A stretch of DNA of 64,000 nt from Ailanthus altissimus. Taxonomy: Eukaryota; Streptophyta; Magnoliopsida; Sapindales; Simaroubaceae. Within the stretch, counting starts at the first letter, position 1, and every line of letters begins with the position of its first letter. The translations under genes were made by a program, and so were the position numbers. The notes beneath the pieces are model-generated. The model was given only the letters and a program-made list of their open reading frames with translations. It ran no database searches and had not been told where the DNA came from. Where the stretch lies: contig OX327697.1 of NCBI GenBank assembly GCA_946807835.1, forward strand, positions 16,378,001-16,442,000. Reading direction: 5' to 3'. Shown here piece by piece: positions 35,323 through 47,389 of this stretch.

Positions 35323-35870
35323 GGAAAATTTTCATAAATAACCCTCTTATATTTTCATTATTGTTTTTTAACCAACTATAAATTAATTATACTTTATTAA
35401 CCAAATGTTTCATTTTTAGACACATTTGTCCAAATATAAAAAACATAAACTTCTCTCCTTTCTTTCTACCGAATCAAGAATCATATTGATGAACCAAGAA
35501 TCATATTGATGGTCGAATATTTTTAAAATTGTTATTGCAAAAATCAAGTGTTGCTGAGTATATTTATCACTTTAAATCAAGGAAATAGTCAAATCTCGTA
35601 AGTTTTCTGAACTTTTTTAAAAATTTTAATTTTAGATAGAAATTAGATAAAACTTACATTTAAAATTAAAAGTAGGTGTTATTGATGAATTAAATGTGAA
35701 AAATGAGTTAGAATGGTGTAAAAGACGTTAAAATCCGACCAAAAAGAAGATTTCTAGTGTGTTTGGCAAAAACCAGATGGCGGCCGGTGCGGTAGCCATC
35801 AATTTAGGCATCTCGGGGCCATCTCTAGCCCAAGATGTACCCCGAGATGCGCATAATTGAGTATAATTTT
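35323..35870 (+). repeat. MULE-1 left terminal inverted repeat with GC-rich island
   Basis: The first ~105 bases pair well with the right end. Weaker pairing continues inward for about 550 bases (CACTTTAAATCAAGGAAATAG against CACTTCAAACAAAAGAAATG; GTGAAAAATGAGTTAGAA on both sides). At 35775-35862 is a GC-rich island (GGCGGCCGGTGCGG, ATCTCGGGGCCATC), counterpart of the island at 42296-42437. A 21-base tandem pair (CAAGAATCATATTGATG) lies at 35475-35512. Confidence 0.8.
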
Positions 35871-35939
35871 CATTTTTTTATTTTTAAATAATTATTTTGA
35901 TTAACTTTTAAATAATTTTACTAATTGTCTTTTTTTTTT

Positions 35940-38441
35940 TTAGGTCCTATAGAGTATGATGCAATTGTTATTTGTTTTGGAAGAAAGTGGGAGAGTTCTA
36001 GTGATGGGGAAGAAAGTTATGTTGATTATAGTAATTTTGAGATTTCGGTTTTGAAAGATATCAATTTTGAAGATCTTTTAAATACAGTATGTTATACCTT
36101 GGGAGTCAACAATGTGAATTGTAAGGTGACTTTGAAAATCAAAATTGATGCAACGAGGTATAAGTTAAAACCTATTGAGATTAAAAACGACAGTGATGTT
36201 TAATTTTTTTTTAACGCCAATAGAAGATCGTACTATCCTTTATGTGTAACAGTAGATCCTAGAGTTCCCGTTTATGAAGATGACGTACAGCCCCTCAATC
36301 AAAACACACCATCGATTCATACTCATTTTATGTCAGCTAGCAGTAGTAACCAAGTGAGCCATACATCTCTATCAATTTGAGCAGTGGTTCCTGCAAACAC
36401 AACGAATGAGTATCATAATATTCTCCTATACCCTTCAATGAAGACCCAGCCTATACACATTATGCTTGTGATGACATTGGAAATGTTGGGGATGTGGAAG
36501 GGGACTGTGATGATGTTAGAAATATTGATAATTTAGAAGGGGATGATTTAGCACAAGGCGGACGTTATTATATTTCAACAAGCTTCCTAAATGTTAAAGC
36601 TAGAAGAATAGATTTTTGTAAAGCAGAAAATCCCTTTGCGTTTATGCCTATAATACCACCATCAGACTTGCGCATATCAGATAAGATATCGAGTAGTGAA
36701 ATTGGCGATGTGTTTGTAGAAAAGTTGTTTGATAGCAAAGACGAACTTCACCAGGCTATTAGTATACTAACACTTAAAGGTAATTGAAGCTTTAAAGTGT
36801 CAAGGTCGACAAAAGATCGTTTTAAGATCAAATGTGACGATGATAGATGCTAGTGGCGATTATGTGCAGTGTCAACAGATGCAAGAAAATATTTTATTGT
36901 GCGCAGAATTAATTCAAGTCACGTGTGCCAATTAGATCGATTGCGTGATGGTCATCGACAAGCAAAGTCTTGGATTATTGGAAAATTCATAAAAAAATAA
37001 GTTTACATCTGCGAGTTGACTTTATAGACCGAAGAAAATCCAAGTAAACATACGTGAAGAGTTTGGTGTGGACATAACTTACCCTACCGCTTGGCGGTCT
37101 AAGGAGCATGCATTGGTATTGATACGTGGTACTCCAGAGGGTTTATATAAATTACTTCCTGCATACTGTCATATATTGGAAGAACAGAACCCAGGTACAG
37201 TCACGCATTTGGAGATTGATGATTGCAAGCACTTCAAATATTTCTTCATGGCTCTTGGACCATGTATTAGAGGATTCTAGTCTTCCATCTGACCGATTAT
37301 TGCAGTTGATGGTACATTTTTACAAAATACATACTTGGGAACAATGTTTGTGGCTGTTTGTAAGGATGGAAATAACCAAATTTGTACACTTGCATGGGGT
37401 ATTGCTGACTCTGCAAATGATGCTTCATGGAAGTAGTTTATGGCAAAACTCCGAGGAGTCATTGGCGATCTTGAGAACCTTATATTTATATCTAATTGAC
37501 ATGTTAGTATCGAGAAAACCATTAGAGAGGTATTTCCTAATGTATATCATGATGTCTGCATCCATCACTTGAAGTGTAATTTGGTAGCACGATATAAGAG
37601 ACCATCGTAGACAACAAAAGGAGGGGGATATTTGACTTCCTATTTTGTTACTGCCAAGGCGTATCGCATTGTTGACTTTCAAAGGAAAATTAATAAGATG
37701 CGAGAAATGAAACCGGAGGCAACGAGATACTTGGAGAAGGAGGTTGGTTTTTAAAAATAGGCTTGATCAATGGGAGCATTCAAAAGATGTGACATCATAA
37801 CCACCAACATTGCAGAGAGCATAAACGCTGTTGCAAAGGAAGCACGTGGCATGACGGTGACTACCTTAATTGAGTGGATTAGAGAGTTAATGCAAAGATG
37901 GTTTGTTGAGAGGCGTGAGGCTGTAGAAAATATGTCAAACTTCTTGACTACTTAGGCCCATGACAAGATTTGGAAGCACAATGATGATTTTGCTCGTATG
38001 ACAATGCATGCAATAGATCAATCTCATTTTGTCGTTAAGGACGAAAAAAGAAATGGAATAGTGGACATCCCGGAGATGTCATGTAGTTGTCTAAAGTTTG
38101 ATCTGCGGTAGCTACCGTGTCCTTATGCACTTGCAGTATGCAGGCAGGTCAGATTCCAGTACCAGACTCTTTGTTGGCGATATTACACAATTGAGTCTTT
38201 GTTGCTTGTATACAGTGAACCAATAAATCTAGTTGGTTATCCATTAGATTGGATTGTTCCAGAGGAGTTAAGAGCTACTGACATCCAGCCTCCTATAGTA
38301 CGCCGGCAATTAGAAAGACGTCGGAAGAATCGAATTCTATCGTAAGGTGAGGCTCCCACGAAGAATGTATGCAACCGCTGTAAGCAGCATGGACATAATC
38401 AACAAACTTGTCGAAACCCAATTCCATTACATGGTAGTTGA
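35940..38441 (+). pseudogene. MULE-1 MuDR-type transposase
   Basis: A T-rich tract ending TTTTTTAG just upstream looks like a splice acceptor, so the first exon is probably non-coding. Then come a PB1-like N-terminal domain (YDAIVICFGRKWESS to about 36200) and an acidic linker. The MuDR zinc-binding domain follows (ELHQAISI, FKIKCDDDRC, WRLCA, SHVCQLDRL; 36700-36960). The DDE core has IIAVDGTFL with the first Asp at 37308, and NQICTLAWGIADSANDASW. At the second Asp position the text is SN*H where the family has SDRH (Asp to Asn, Arg to stop, 37491-37502). CIHHLKCNL follows, then TTNIAESINAV with the catalytic Glu (37799-37832). A SWIM zinc finger (CSCLKFDLR...CPYA, His to Tyr) and a C-terminal knuckle CNRCKQHGHNQQTC (38370-38411) close the protein. 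Frameshifts and stops make it inactive. Confidence 0.9.
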
Positions 38442-38735
38442 TGTGTTCTTAATAAAGTATAATATATTTATATTTTTAAGTCATGTAGTTATTGGCCTTA
38501 TTTGACTAGTTAATTTGTACTTTATTACGATTGTATTTAATTGATACGTTTGTTATGTTTATTTTTCCCCTATTGTCGTTAATAATGCATACATAAAAAA
38601 AAAATTTATAAACATACAAACATTTAATTTTCTTTTACTATTTTTTTGCACATTTTCACAAGTCAAACATCATTTTGGTCCTAAAAAATGACCTATGCTC
38701 AGGATCAAAATCTAAGGGACTCACAATATTAAAAA
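38442..38735. other. Convergent intergenic spacer of MULE-1
   Basis: This AT-rich stretch lies between the transposase stop and the end of the reverse protease gene. It should hold both 3' ends; no clear polyadenylation signal stands out. Confidence 0.5.
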
Positions 38736-38739
38736 CTCT

Positions 38740-41705
38740 ATAAACATACAAACATAAACCCCACAATCCCCACTATTCACTATTCACTATCTGCTATGGC
38801 ACTCCATTCTTTAATCTAATTATATGAAATGGGGTTAAGTCAGGTGCAATTTGTCGTTGCTCATTAAATCTACAAGCATTTAGATAATGGGGTAACAAAG
38901 AAGATAATGGCAGGACATGATTCTCAATCACGCCATCGACAAATCCCTTGATGCTGGAATTATAGATCACTATTTATCGATGCAAGATGTCCACCTCAGC
39001 CGTCACCCAATGCTATTGATTGTAGTTGACAGGAATATAAACCTATATAAAATTCAAATAAGTCTCACAAATAGTACTACAAGTTATAAATAAAAATAAC
39101 AACATTCACCCAAAATATTATATTTTACCTTATTAACCTCAATCCACATACGTGTACCGAGTAAATCTTCTTTAGCGCCTTGGGCATATGCCATCACTTT
39201 ATCACTCCATACAATGCCAATCATGTCATTTTTTTGTTCCTAATAAAGGAGTCTAAAAGTCTCCTAAAAATGCAGAGCCATCGAATAATCAATAAAGATC
39301 AAATAAGAAAATGTAATTAATTTAATTCAATACTCACAAAGAAGTACGAATCCACAAAAGTGGACAATTAGGGCAATGCATTACTGTAATAGTTTTGCCT
39401 AAGCTGAATCACCTTTAAATACTTATTAATATGCTGCATTAACAAAAAATTACAATGAGAGATTTCAACACATATAATTACCGTCAAGTGAATGTGTAAA
39501 TTTAAATAAATAAAATTAAAATGAGATAAAATTATTGAATATATATTTTACTTACAAAGTAATCCAACTAGCTGTGTAACAATTCTCGAAACTATGCCAG
39601 GTTAGTGTCAAGCCCAGGTAAGATGACTACACCCTCATCCTTGTCCATCTAGGCCTGAAACTCAACTATGATAACCGAGTCTATCTGTTGCAATGGATTC
39701 ACGTCTGCTTGAGGTTGTACTTCAATTTTAATTTTCTTCTTCTCATGTATCCTTTGTGGAAATGGATTTGTATATGGGGTGTGGAAATGGATTTGTATAT
39801 GGGCTGTGCAAATACCATGCAGGCCTGTACAGTCTCCCAAATTGACTCACTCCTTTATACGGGGCAAGCAAGATCTCAACACTTGCAGGACTGTCAATCA
39901 GTGGCTGGGTCGGTATATCATGACCAGTAGCTAGGGTCTGAAAACCATATTGACAGCCTGCTGGTGTGTTCTCTCCAAACTAAAATATATGTATATATTA
40001 AAATAAATCAAACTGCAATTAAGGTAAGGGAAAATTATTTTGATTTTAAATTTATTTTGCTTACCATATTATGGCTTTTGTTCTGTTGGAATGAGCATGA
40101 CTGCCTAAAGCACATCATCATCTACTGCATCTACTGTGTAAGATCAATTCGGAGTTTATCAACCCTTGTAAAAATTTCATCTCTATCCTTGTCCATTCTC
40201 TGCAGAAGTGCAGCTTTAGTATGCTCAAATCTCTTAATCATCTCCTCCCGCAGTTGCTCAATCTAATGTGTTATGCCATAGTTTGCAGATGCACTGTGTT
40301 CAGACTACAAGAAACATAACCATAGTTAATGACTTATTTAGAAATATATGAAAATTTCTCTTTAGTTAATCACGTAGATAAGTAATATACCGTTGCTCCT
40401 GGCACTGGTGCTGACATTTATGGGTTTGTCCATTCATATCCATCCCCCTCCACATCCATAACATTATCGTTAGGGTCGTTAAAATGGGCATAGGCCCTGG
40501 GGCGCTTGCTCTTGCTCTTGCTCTCGCTGTAATCAGACATATTTGGTAAGTCCCCAGCATAACTTTTGCTTGGAATGCCTAGACGTCTAACCAGTTGCAC
40601 AATTGCCTCTTTCTTCTCATGATCTTTTGGTATTAATTTACGATGTACCGAAAAAACCTGTAAATATAATATTAAGTTACGCTTAAAACAAATTAAAAGT
40701 TATAAACAATATATTTTTTATTAATATCAACACATACCAAATCATTCCCTAATATTGTATTCTGAACGTCATCGAACTGTGGAGTCCCTCGAGTCGTCCA
40801 ATTCAAAATACGAGGGAAGCAATCACTAAAATGATAACCAAAAATCTCTCCGCACACTAGAATTGCCTCAAATATCCATACCTAATATAATTATTTTTCA
40901 AATATAAGTTTGGCGTATACAAAATAAATAATTAATTAAGATAAAAAAGTTAAGTACAAGAAAATTATGGCGTACCAGAAATGCATGCGAAAATTCATAC
41001 ACGTTATAACTCTCAAACTTACTCTGTGCAAACCCTTTCCTATTTATTTTCTCAAGTTTTTATAATGCAGCCTTCTTAAGTGAGTTATGAAGCACGGTCC
41101 ATGCAATATTGCCCCATGGATGCTTATTAAACTCATCAAGGTCGTCCACTAAACATAGAACAAAATTTTGAATCCCACTATGCTCGTCACATGGGATCAA
41201 AACACGATGCGCAAAATAAAATAAACTCAACTTTACTGCATCTACATTGTCCATATCCTTCAAATTCAGACGTCCGTACCATTTATCAAGAAATATGTAC
41301 GATAATATTTTTATCCCTGAAAAATATGTATCCCATAATTGAGTGCTCAATTTCCTATTCAGCTGCTAGGCGGGAGGGTAATCTCGCATTTATAGTCCGG
41401 TGATTAGTACAAACTCTTGCCAATTAAATCGAATACTTTTTCTCCCTATATAAAATCATATCTCATCTTCTAAATTAGAGATATGCACCTCACGCAACAA
41501 TAACTCGTACACCAAAATACCAGAAAATATCAAATCTGACATATCTAAGAAATGCCCCATACACGTCTGCCTAAATAATATTTGTGATTTTCTGTCAATT
41601 TATCTTTTATATAATTTAGACCTCACATCTTCGCATAAGCTGTCACTAATGCACGAAAAAATATATGCTCTGAAATTCTATATTTTTTCGATACGTTCTC
41701 TTTCT
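38740..41705 (-). pseudogene. MULE-1 Ulp1-like (C48) protease / DUF1985 gene
   Basis: Read from the right on the reverse strand, DUF1985 comes first: MGHFLDMSDLIFSGILVYEL, SIRFDWQEFVLITGL, then DAVKLSLFYFAHRVLIP and LVDDLDEFNKHPWGNIAW (41060-41660). A charged, serine/lysine-rich linker follows (YSESKSKSKRPRAYAHF, 40470-40530). The C48 cysteine-protease domain is at 38745-39430: MIGIVWSDKVMAYAQGAKED, VYIPVNYNQ then HWVTAEVDI (active-site His), IVIYNSS (Asn where the family usually has Asp), and SGDCGVYVCMFIEFL (active-site Cys at about 38772). Such proteins are related to SUMO-processing proteases. Introns are likely between blocks. Stops are present, for example before the His-Trp pair, so it is broken although His and Cys are kept. 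Confidence 0.8.
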
Positions 41706-41842
41706 TGTAACAATTAAGAAAATAAATACAATTAAGAAATTAATATTATGAAAAATAATAACAAGCATACATATATTTTAAATGACATACAATATGATTT
41801 ATCAAATAAAATTCACAAACAATTATTTTAATAGACATAAAA

Positions 41843-42012
41843 TCAACATATTATAATAATTAATTATTAACATATTAATCAACATATTATAATAATTAAT
41901 TATTAACATATTAATCAACATATTATAATAATTAATTATTAACATATTAATCAACATATTATAATAATTAATTATTAACATATTAATTAACATATTATAA
42001 TAATTAATTATA
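41843..42012. repeat. 36-bp minisatellite, about 4.7 copies
   Basis: The unit TCAACATATTATAATAATTA plus ATTATTAACATATTAA repeats almost perfectly. One change (TCAACA to TTAACA) marks the last copy. It lies within the AT-rich region inside the right repeat of MULE-1. Near-identity of copies points to recent expansion. Confidence 0.9.
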
Positions 42013-42295
42013 TATTAAAATAAAAATAATCATATATAAATTATAATTACAAAAGGTACTCATTAAATAATAAATAATGTTACAAACTAAAATTAATGAG
42101 TCATTTAAGCAATTTATTAATTAATATTAATTAATTACTAATGGATCCATTCATTCTAAATTAGATTTTATTAATTTTAATTAAATTACATTTAATTTTA
42201 AATTTTTTTAAAAAAATTAATTTAAATAACATTATATTTCATTTATTTCATTTAAATAAAATTAAATCTACATGTTTTAAAAATAATAAATTATT

Positions 42296-42861
42296 TTGCG
42301 CCACATAGCAGCGTATACAGACGCCATATGGCGTAACAGTGCGGCATCATGAACATTGTGTCTGCGATGCGAGCGTGTACCGCGAGCCCGATATGGCCCC
42401 GAGATTGGCAACGGCGGCCGGCTGCTGTCTGCATCGCAACTTACATTCAAAAATCTCATTTTTTTGGACCATTTTCAACGTTTCTAACCCATTTTTCACA
42501 TATAATTCAATAATTTCACCTATTTCTAACTTCAAATACAAATTCTAATAATTTTCTAATAAGTTTCTAAAGAAATTTAAAATTTTGTAAAAGTTGAACA
42601 AAACTTATCAAAAATCACTCATTTCTTTTGTTTGAAGTGAAAAATATGTTGTATAAGCCCCGATCTATACAATGATAACTTCAAAATTTTCGATCTGAAA
42701 GTTTAAATTTTTTTAGTAATTTTTTGTGGAGATTTCACAAATTTTGGTATTAGGACAAATGTGTCCAAAAATAGAAAATTTGGTTAATAAAGTATAAACA
42801 ATTTATATTTGGTTAAAAAAGAATAATAAAAAAGTATAATGGTTATTTATGAAATTTTCCC
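42296..42861 (-). repeat. MULE-1 right terminal inverted repeat with GC-rich island
   Basis: This is the inverted counterpart of 35323-35870. It carries the GC-rich island (42296-42437: GGCGTAACAGTGCGGC, GCGAGCCCGATATGGCCCCG, GGCGGCCGGCTGC). The shared core CCGAGATTGGCAACGGCGGCC, in reverse, parallels GGCGGCCGGTGCGGTAGCC and CTCGGGGCC on the left. Confidence 0.8.
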
Positions 42862-42889
42862 AACTTTATTTGGTGTTGTAATTTTAACA
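42862..42889 (-). repeat. Copia-D 3' LTR, proximal part
   Basis: The first 28 bases of the reverse-strand LTR (TGTTAAAATTACAACACC...) end in the MULE target duplication AACTTTATT. The polypurine tract (reverse strand CTTGAGGGGGAG, 42890-42901) precedes it. The stop codon of Copia-D RNase H overlaps the LTR start (GAG TGT TAA). Confidence 0.8.
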
Positions 42890-45800
42890 CTCCCCCTCAA
42901 GACCTACTTCCGTTCTTTTAACCACGTTGAATTGTCTTCGAAACTTTTTGAACTTATCAATACACAAGCTTTTTGTGAATAAATCAGCCACTTGATTTTC
43001 AGTCTTAATATACAGTAACTCAATTTCTTCTTGTAGAACTTTCTCCCAGATAAAGTGATAATGCACCTCCACATGCTTTGTTCTTGCATGAAAAACTGAA
43101 TTTTCTGCCAAATAAATTGCTGACCGATTATTACAATATATTGACACTTTATAATCTCTTGGTTGATGTAAATCCTCTATCAACCGCATTAACCATGTAC
43201 TTTCTTGAGCTGCCATTGCTGCTGCTACGTACTCAACTTTAGTAGTTGACAATGATACAGTCGGTTGCCTTTTACTGCACCAAGAGACTCTTCCTGAACC
43301 AATCTTAAAAAAATACCTAGTGGTCGAACGTCGTGTGTAATGATCTCCAGCATAGTCAGCATCACAATAGCCAACTATTTTACAATCTTGGTCTTTCTTA
43401 TAGAAGATACCATAGTCAATTGTGCCTCTCACATATCTCAACATCCGTCGAACTGCTTCTAAGTGAGGTTTCTTAAGATTTTGCAAGTATCGACTTATTA
43501 CTCCAACTGCATAAGAAATGTCTGGTCGAGTCAATGTCAAATAGATGAGACTTCCTACCAGTTGTCGATACATAATTTTATATTCTAAATCCTTTCCTTT
43601 ATGACCACACAACTTGGCATTAGCTTCTAGCGGTGTTGAGATAGGCTTGCACTCTAGCATCCCAAACTTCTACAACAAATCTTTAGCATATTTTTGTTGT
43701 CCTAGAAAAATTCCTTTTAGTGTCTAATAACTTTGAGCCCAAGGAAATGCTTAAGTTGTCCAAGCTCTTTCATTTAGAATCGAACCACCAAATTCTCTCT
43801 TGTTCAATGAATCTCTTCTTGATCATCTCTAGTGATAATTAGGTCATCCACATATACAAGCACAATTGCAAGTTTCTTTCCATTGGCTTTGGCGAACAAA
43901 CTAGAATCAGCTGGTACTACAGAGTAACCACCATGTGTTAGAAATTCTTCAATTTTACCATACCATGCCCTTGGAATTTGCTTTAATCCATACAATGCCT
44001 TTCTTAATTTACACACATAATCATGATGAAATTTACTTTCAAATCCCATTGGTTAAATCATGTAGATCTCCTAATCCAACTCTCCACGTAGAAAAGTATT
44101 CTTTACGTCCATTTACCACAATATCCAACCTTTGCTAGTTGCCAGTGCAAGTAGAACTCGTACTATGGTGATCTTGGCTACTAGACTAAACATTTCATCA
44201 TAGTCTAGTCCATACTGTTGATAAAATCCTCGAGGTACCAATCGAGTTTTAGACCTTTCCACCGATCCATCAGGATGTCTTTTGATCTTATACACTTACT
44301 TACAAGATATAGGTTTCACATCCTTTGGCTTTGTCACTAAATTTCAAGTTTAATTTTGCTCCAACGCTATGATTTCTTCTTCTATAGCTTTAATCCATTC
44401 AGAGCTCTGTGATGCTTCTTCAAAAGTCTCAGGTTCCTTAACATTTTTCTCTTTAGCCATAGCTACATTAGCATATTTGGGATTAGGCTTTCTTATTCTT
44501 ATTGACCTTTGAGAATGAGATTGAAGGGTTGCAGGACTCTTTCATATTTGGCCTCCGTTATTAGTTGTTGATAGATGCCAGTTTGCCAAGGACTTTGAGT
44601 TGTCTCTTGCTCGGTGTTGTCATCAATATTTTCATTATCAAGGTCTTCTTAGCTTGGTCGGATTTAAGCAATTTGCTCATCTATCTTTTGTTGTAATCGT
44701 TCTTCTATATTTTTTAAATCTGGAAGCTCTTCTTTTTGTGCCGACCACTATGAAGATGCTTCATCAAACACCATATTTCTTGACATGTGGCACCGCCCAC
44801 TAGTAAGGTCATAACATTTTCATCCTTTGCGCTGGTTATCATATCCAACAAAGATACACCTGATTGCCTTTTTGTCAAATTTGTTTCTCAGGTGACTTGG
44901 CACAAACACATAGCATATACAACCAAATACTCGAAAATAATCACAGTAGATTTCATATCCCACAACTTCTCAAAAGGTGAAATAAACCCTAACCTTGGTT
45001 GAGGAATCCTATTAATTACGTAGGCTACAGTCTTAATTCCTTCGGCTCAAAATCTTCTCGGTACATTTTTTATGTACAACATACTTCTACAAATCTCTGC
45101 AAGATGTCGATTCTTTCTTTCTGTAACACCATTTTATTGTGGCGTGTTGGCATATATGAACTAATGTCGTATCTTATTTTCTCGAAGATATTGTGAGAAC
45201 TCATCAGAGGTATATTCTCCTCCATTATCTGTGCGGAGACAATGAATCTTCCTTCTGACTTCTCCTTCAGTTGTTTCTCTAAATTCCTTGAACTTCAAAA
45301 ATGTATCTGATTTTTTCTTCATAAAGAAAACCCATACATACCTTGAGAAGTCATCAATAAATGTCACCATGTATCGCATGCCACTAATTGATGGCTGCTT
45401 GATAGGTCTAAACACATCAGAGTGAACCAACTCCAATGGTTCCTTAGCTCTAAACTTTGACTCCTCATATGATAGTTGATGTACATTGCCGTATTGACAT
45501 CCCGCACATACTATATCCACTCTTACATCAAGTTGAGCTAGGCCCTTAAACATTGCTTGTTCATCATCACTTTTAGCTTATGATAACTTACATGTCCCAA
45601 TCATGCATGCCACAAATCTACTGTCTCATTCTTTTGAGTCTTGTCTACATAAGCTGACTCTGCTGATAATACATAGATCGACTCTAATCAGTCCTTCTAT
45701 TGTTGGTGTTCCCGTAATTTTTAAATTTTGGTATACCTTAACATCTTGTGGACCGAATAAGACATAATACCCAGAATATGTTAACTGTGATACTGACAAC

Positions 45801-46740
45801 AGATTATTTTTCATGCCAGGGACATGATAGACATCTTGAAGTGTTACCTTGTTAGGACTGTAACGAGGTGCAAGGGTTGTGTTACCGATGTAAGCTATAT
45901 GCAATCTTGAGTTGTTAGTTATCACCACCACGCGACCTCCTTTATACTTAGTCATATCTTGCAGCTTCTCTTCGTCACTAGTCATATGATTCGAACATCC
46001 TGAGTCAACGATCAAATCATTTTCATAGTCAATCCGTCCAGGCATTATCACTGAGAGTGATAGCTCTTCTTTTTCTATAGCGACAGACGCTTCAGCATCC
46101 CACTCATCTTTAGTTTTTCTTTCTGAGATTGATGTGGCAGCATTACCCTCAACAAACCTTTTCTTGGACTAATAATCTTTTACCATGTGTCCTATTTTTC
46201 CACAATTGTAGCATTTTCATTCAAACTTTTTCTTTTGGTTGGACTAACTACCATTGCTGCGAGTCCTCCATACTCCTCCTGTCTGTGAGCTACCTTCTTG
46301 GTAATGACTCTTTATCTTATCATCATCTCATTTAAATCCTCTACCAGCACGTCGTTTAAATCAACCTTTTCTTTTGTCGATGTAGAGTGCTTCTTCATCG
46401 CCTTTTAAAGAGACCCCACTCATTTACTTAGCAATCGCTTCTTGATCAACAAGCAAATTTTCAAACTCAATGAGAGATGGTTGAGTCAGCTAGCCTTGTA
46501 CAACAATAACAAAACTTCTATACTCGGGCCTCAAACCATGGATGATAATTCTTTTCATCCTAGTTTCAGCAATAACAGCGACAGGTTCTAACTCAGATAT
46601 TTCACGGCACAAAGACTTTACCTTTGTAAAGTATTGGTTGATCGTCATGATGCATTGTGCAATTGAAAACAGTTCACTCTCTAGAAGCTGTAGTCGCGTG
46701 TTGTTTTTCTTTAAAAAGAATGATGCAAAAGTGTCTTGAT
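42884..46740 (-). pseudogene. Copia-D gag-pol
   Basis: On the reverse strand, from the right: part of gag (LESELFSIAQCIMTINQYFT and ETRMKRIIIHGLRPEYRSF, 46510-46720) with knuckle CYNCGKIGHMVKDY (last Cys changed to Tyr, near 46190-46230). Protease (45626-46051) has [19 protein letters not shown] and [17 protein letters not shown]. Integrase (44700-45553) has [39 protein letters not shown] and [19 protein letters not shown]. Reverse transcriptase (43690-44330) has [40 protein letters not shown] and [12 protein letters not shown]. RNase H has an open frame at 42884-43660 ([66 protein letters not shown]). Stops separate the blocks. The 5' LTR and gag N-terminus are missing; the element is cut at about 46740. 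Confidence 0.9.
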
Positions 46741-47385
46741 AAGGGTAAATTTGTCATATATTTTTTCATATTTTTATTTTAATATTTTATTATTTTATGA
46801 GAATAGATTGCTATTTATGTGCTTTATTGTTATTTATAGGGAATGACATTTTGATTCTTAATATTATAATAAAAGTGACAATTTATTTATTATTTTTTTA
46901 AATTATCTATTTTCATCATATTTTAATAATTTTTTTCTGTTAAAATTTATAAAATTGTTCATTTTTTAAAAAACATTTTTATTGTCAATTGATATTATTA
47001 ACGACTTTTACTTTCATTCAATTTTAAAAAATAGTTACATATCAGTTAAGAACACAAAGTTTATATCCCAAATTTATAGGCTTAGCTCTACTGATAAGTT
47101 AATTTTATACTAATAATTTTAACCTTAAAAAAAAATTGATTCTCATGAACTCTTAACCTTCTATGTTCATTTTTTTATTTATGTTAAAGCCCTCAGTTTA
47201 AAGAATTGATGTTGAGTTCTCAATTGGTAGATGAGGTTTTTGGGCACAACTAACTCCTAACACTTGATTTGCCTAATATATTTATTTCAGCTTCCTTACA
47301 AAAATAATTAAGAAAATTTAAGAAAAAAAGAAAAAAAAAAAAAAAGAAAGTTGAGCTAACAAAAAGTGAATAGCATATTGAAAAT
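46741..47385. other. Very AT-rich spacer, nothing recognised
   Basis: Long A and T runs, including a nearly pure purine A-run near 47318-47346. I see no coding domain or LTR end; the missing 5' end of Copia-D is not here. Confidence 0.5.
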
Positions 47386-47389
47386 TTGA

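Larger units (their letters stand above)
35323..42861. mobile_element. MULE-1: Mutator-like DNA transposon with transposase and Ulp1-like gene
   Basis: The element is bounded by long inverted repeats. The left end reads GGAAAATTTTCATAAATAAC and the right end, reversed, GGGAAAATTTCATAAATAAC. It is flanked by an exact 9-bp duplication, AACTTTATT (35314-35322 and 42862-42870), the duplication size typical of Mutator. It carries two convergent genes: a forward MuDR-type transposase and a reverse gene with DUF1985 and C48 (Ulp1-like) protease domains. MULEs with Ulp1-like genes (for example Kaonashi elements of Arabidopsis) are known. Both genes are broken by stops. Confidence 0.9.

Noticed and set aside
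37126..37572. 148-codon frame in the MULE-1 transposase region
   Set aside because: It is the wrong frame; the DDE-core text lies in the neighbouring frame with stops.
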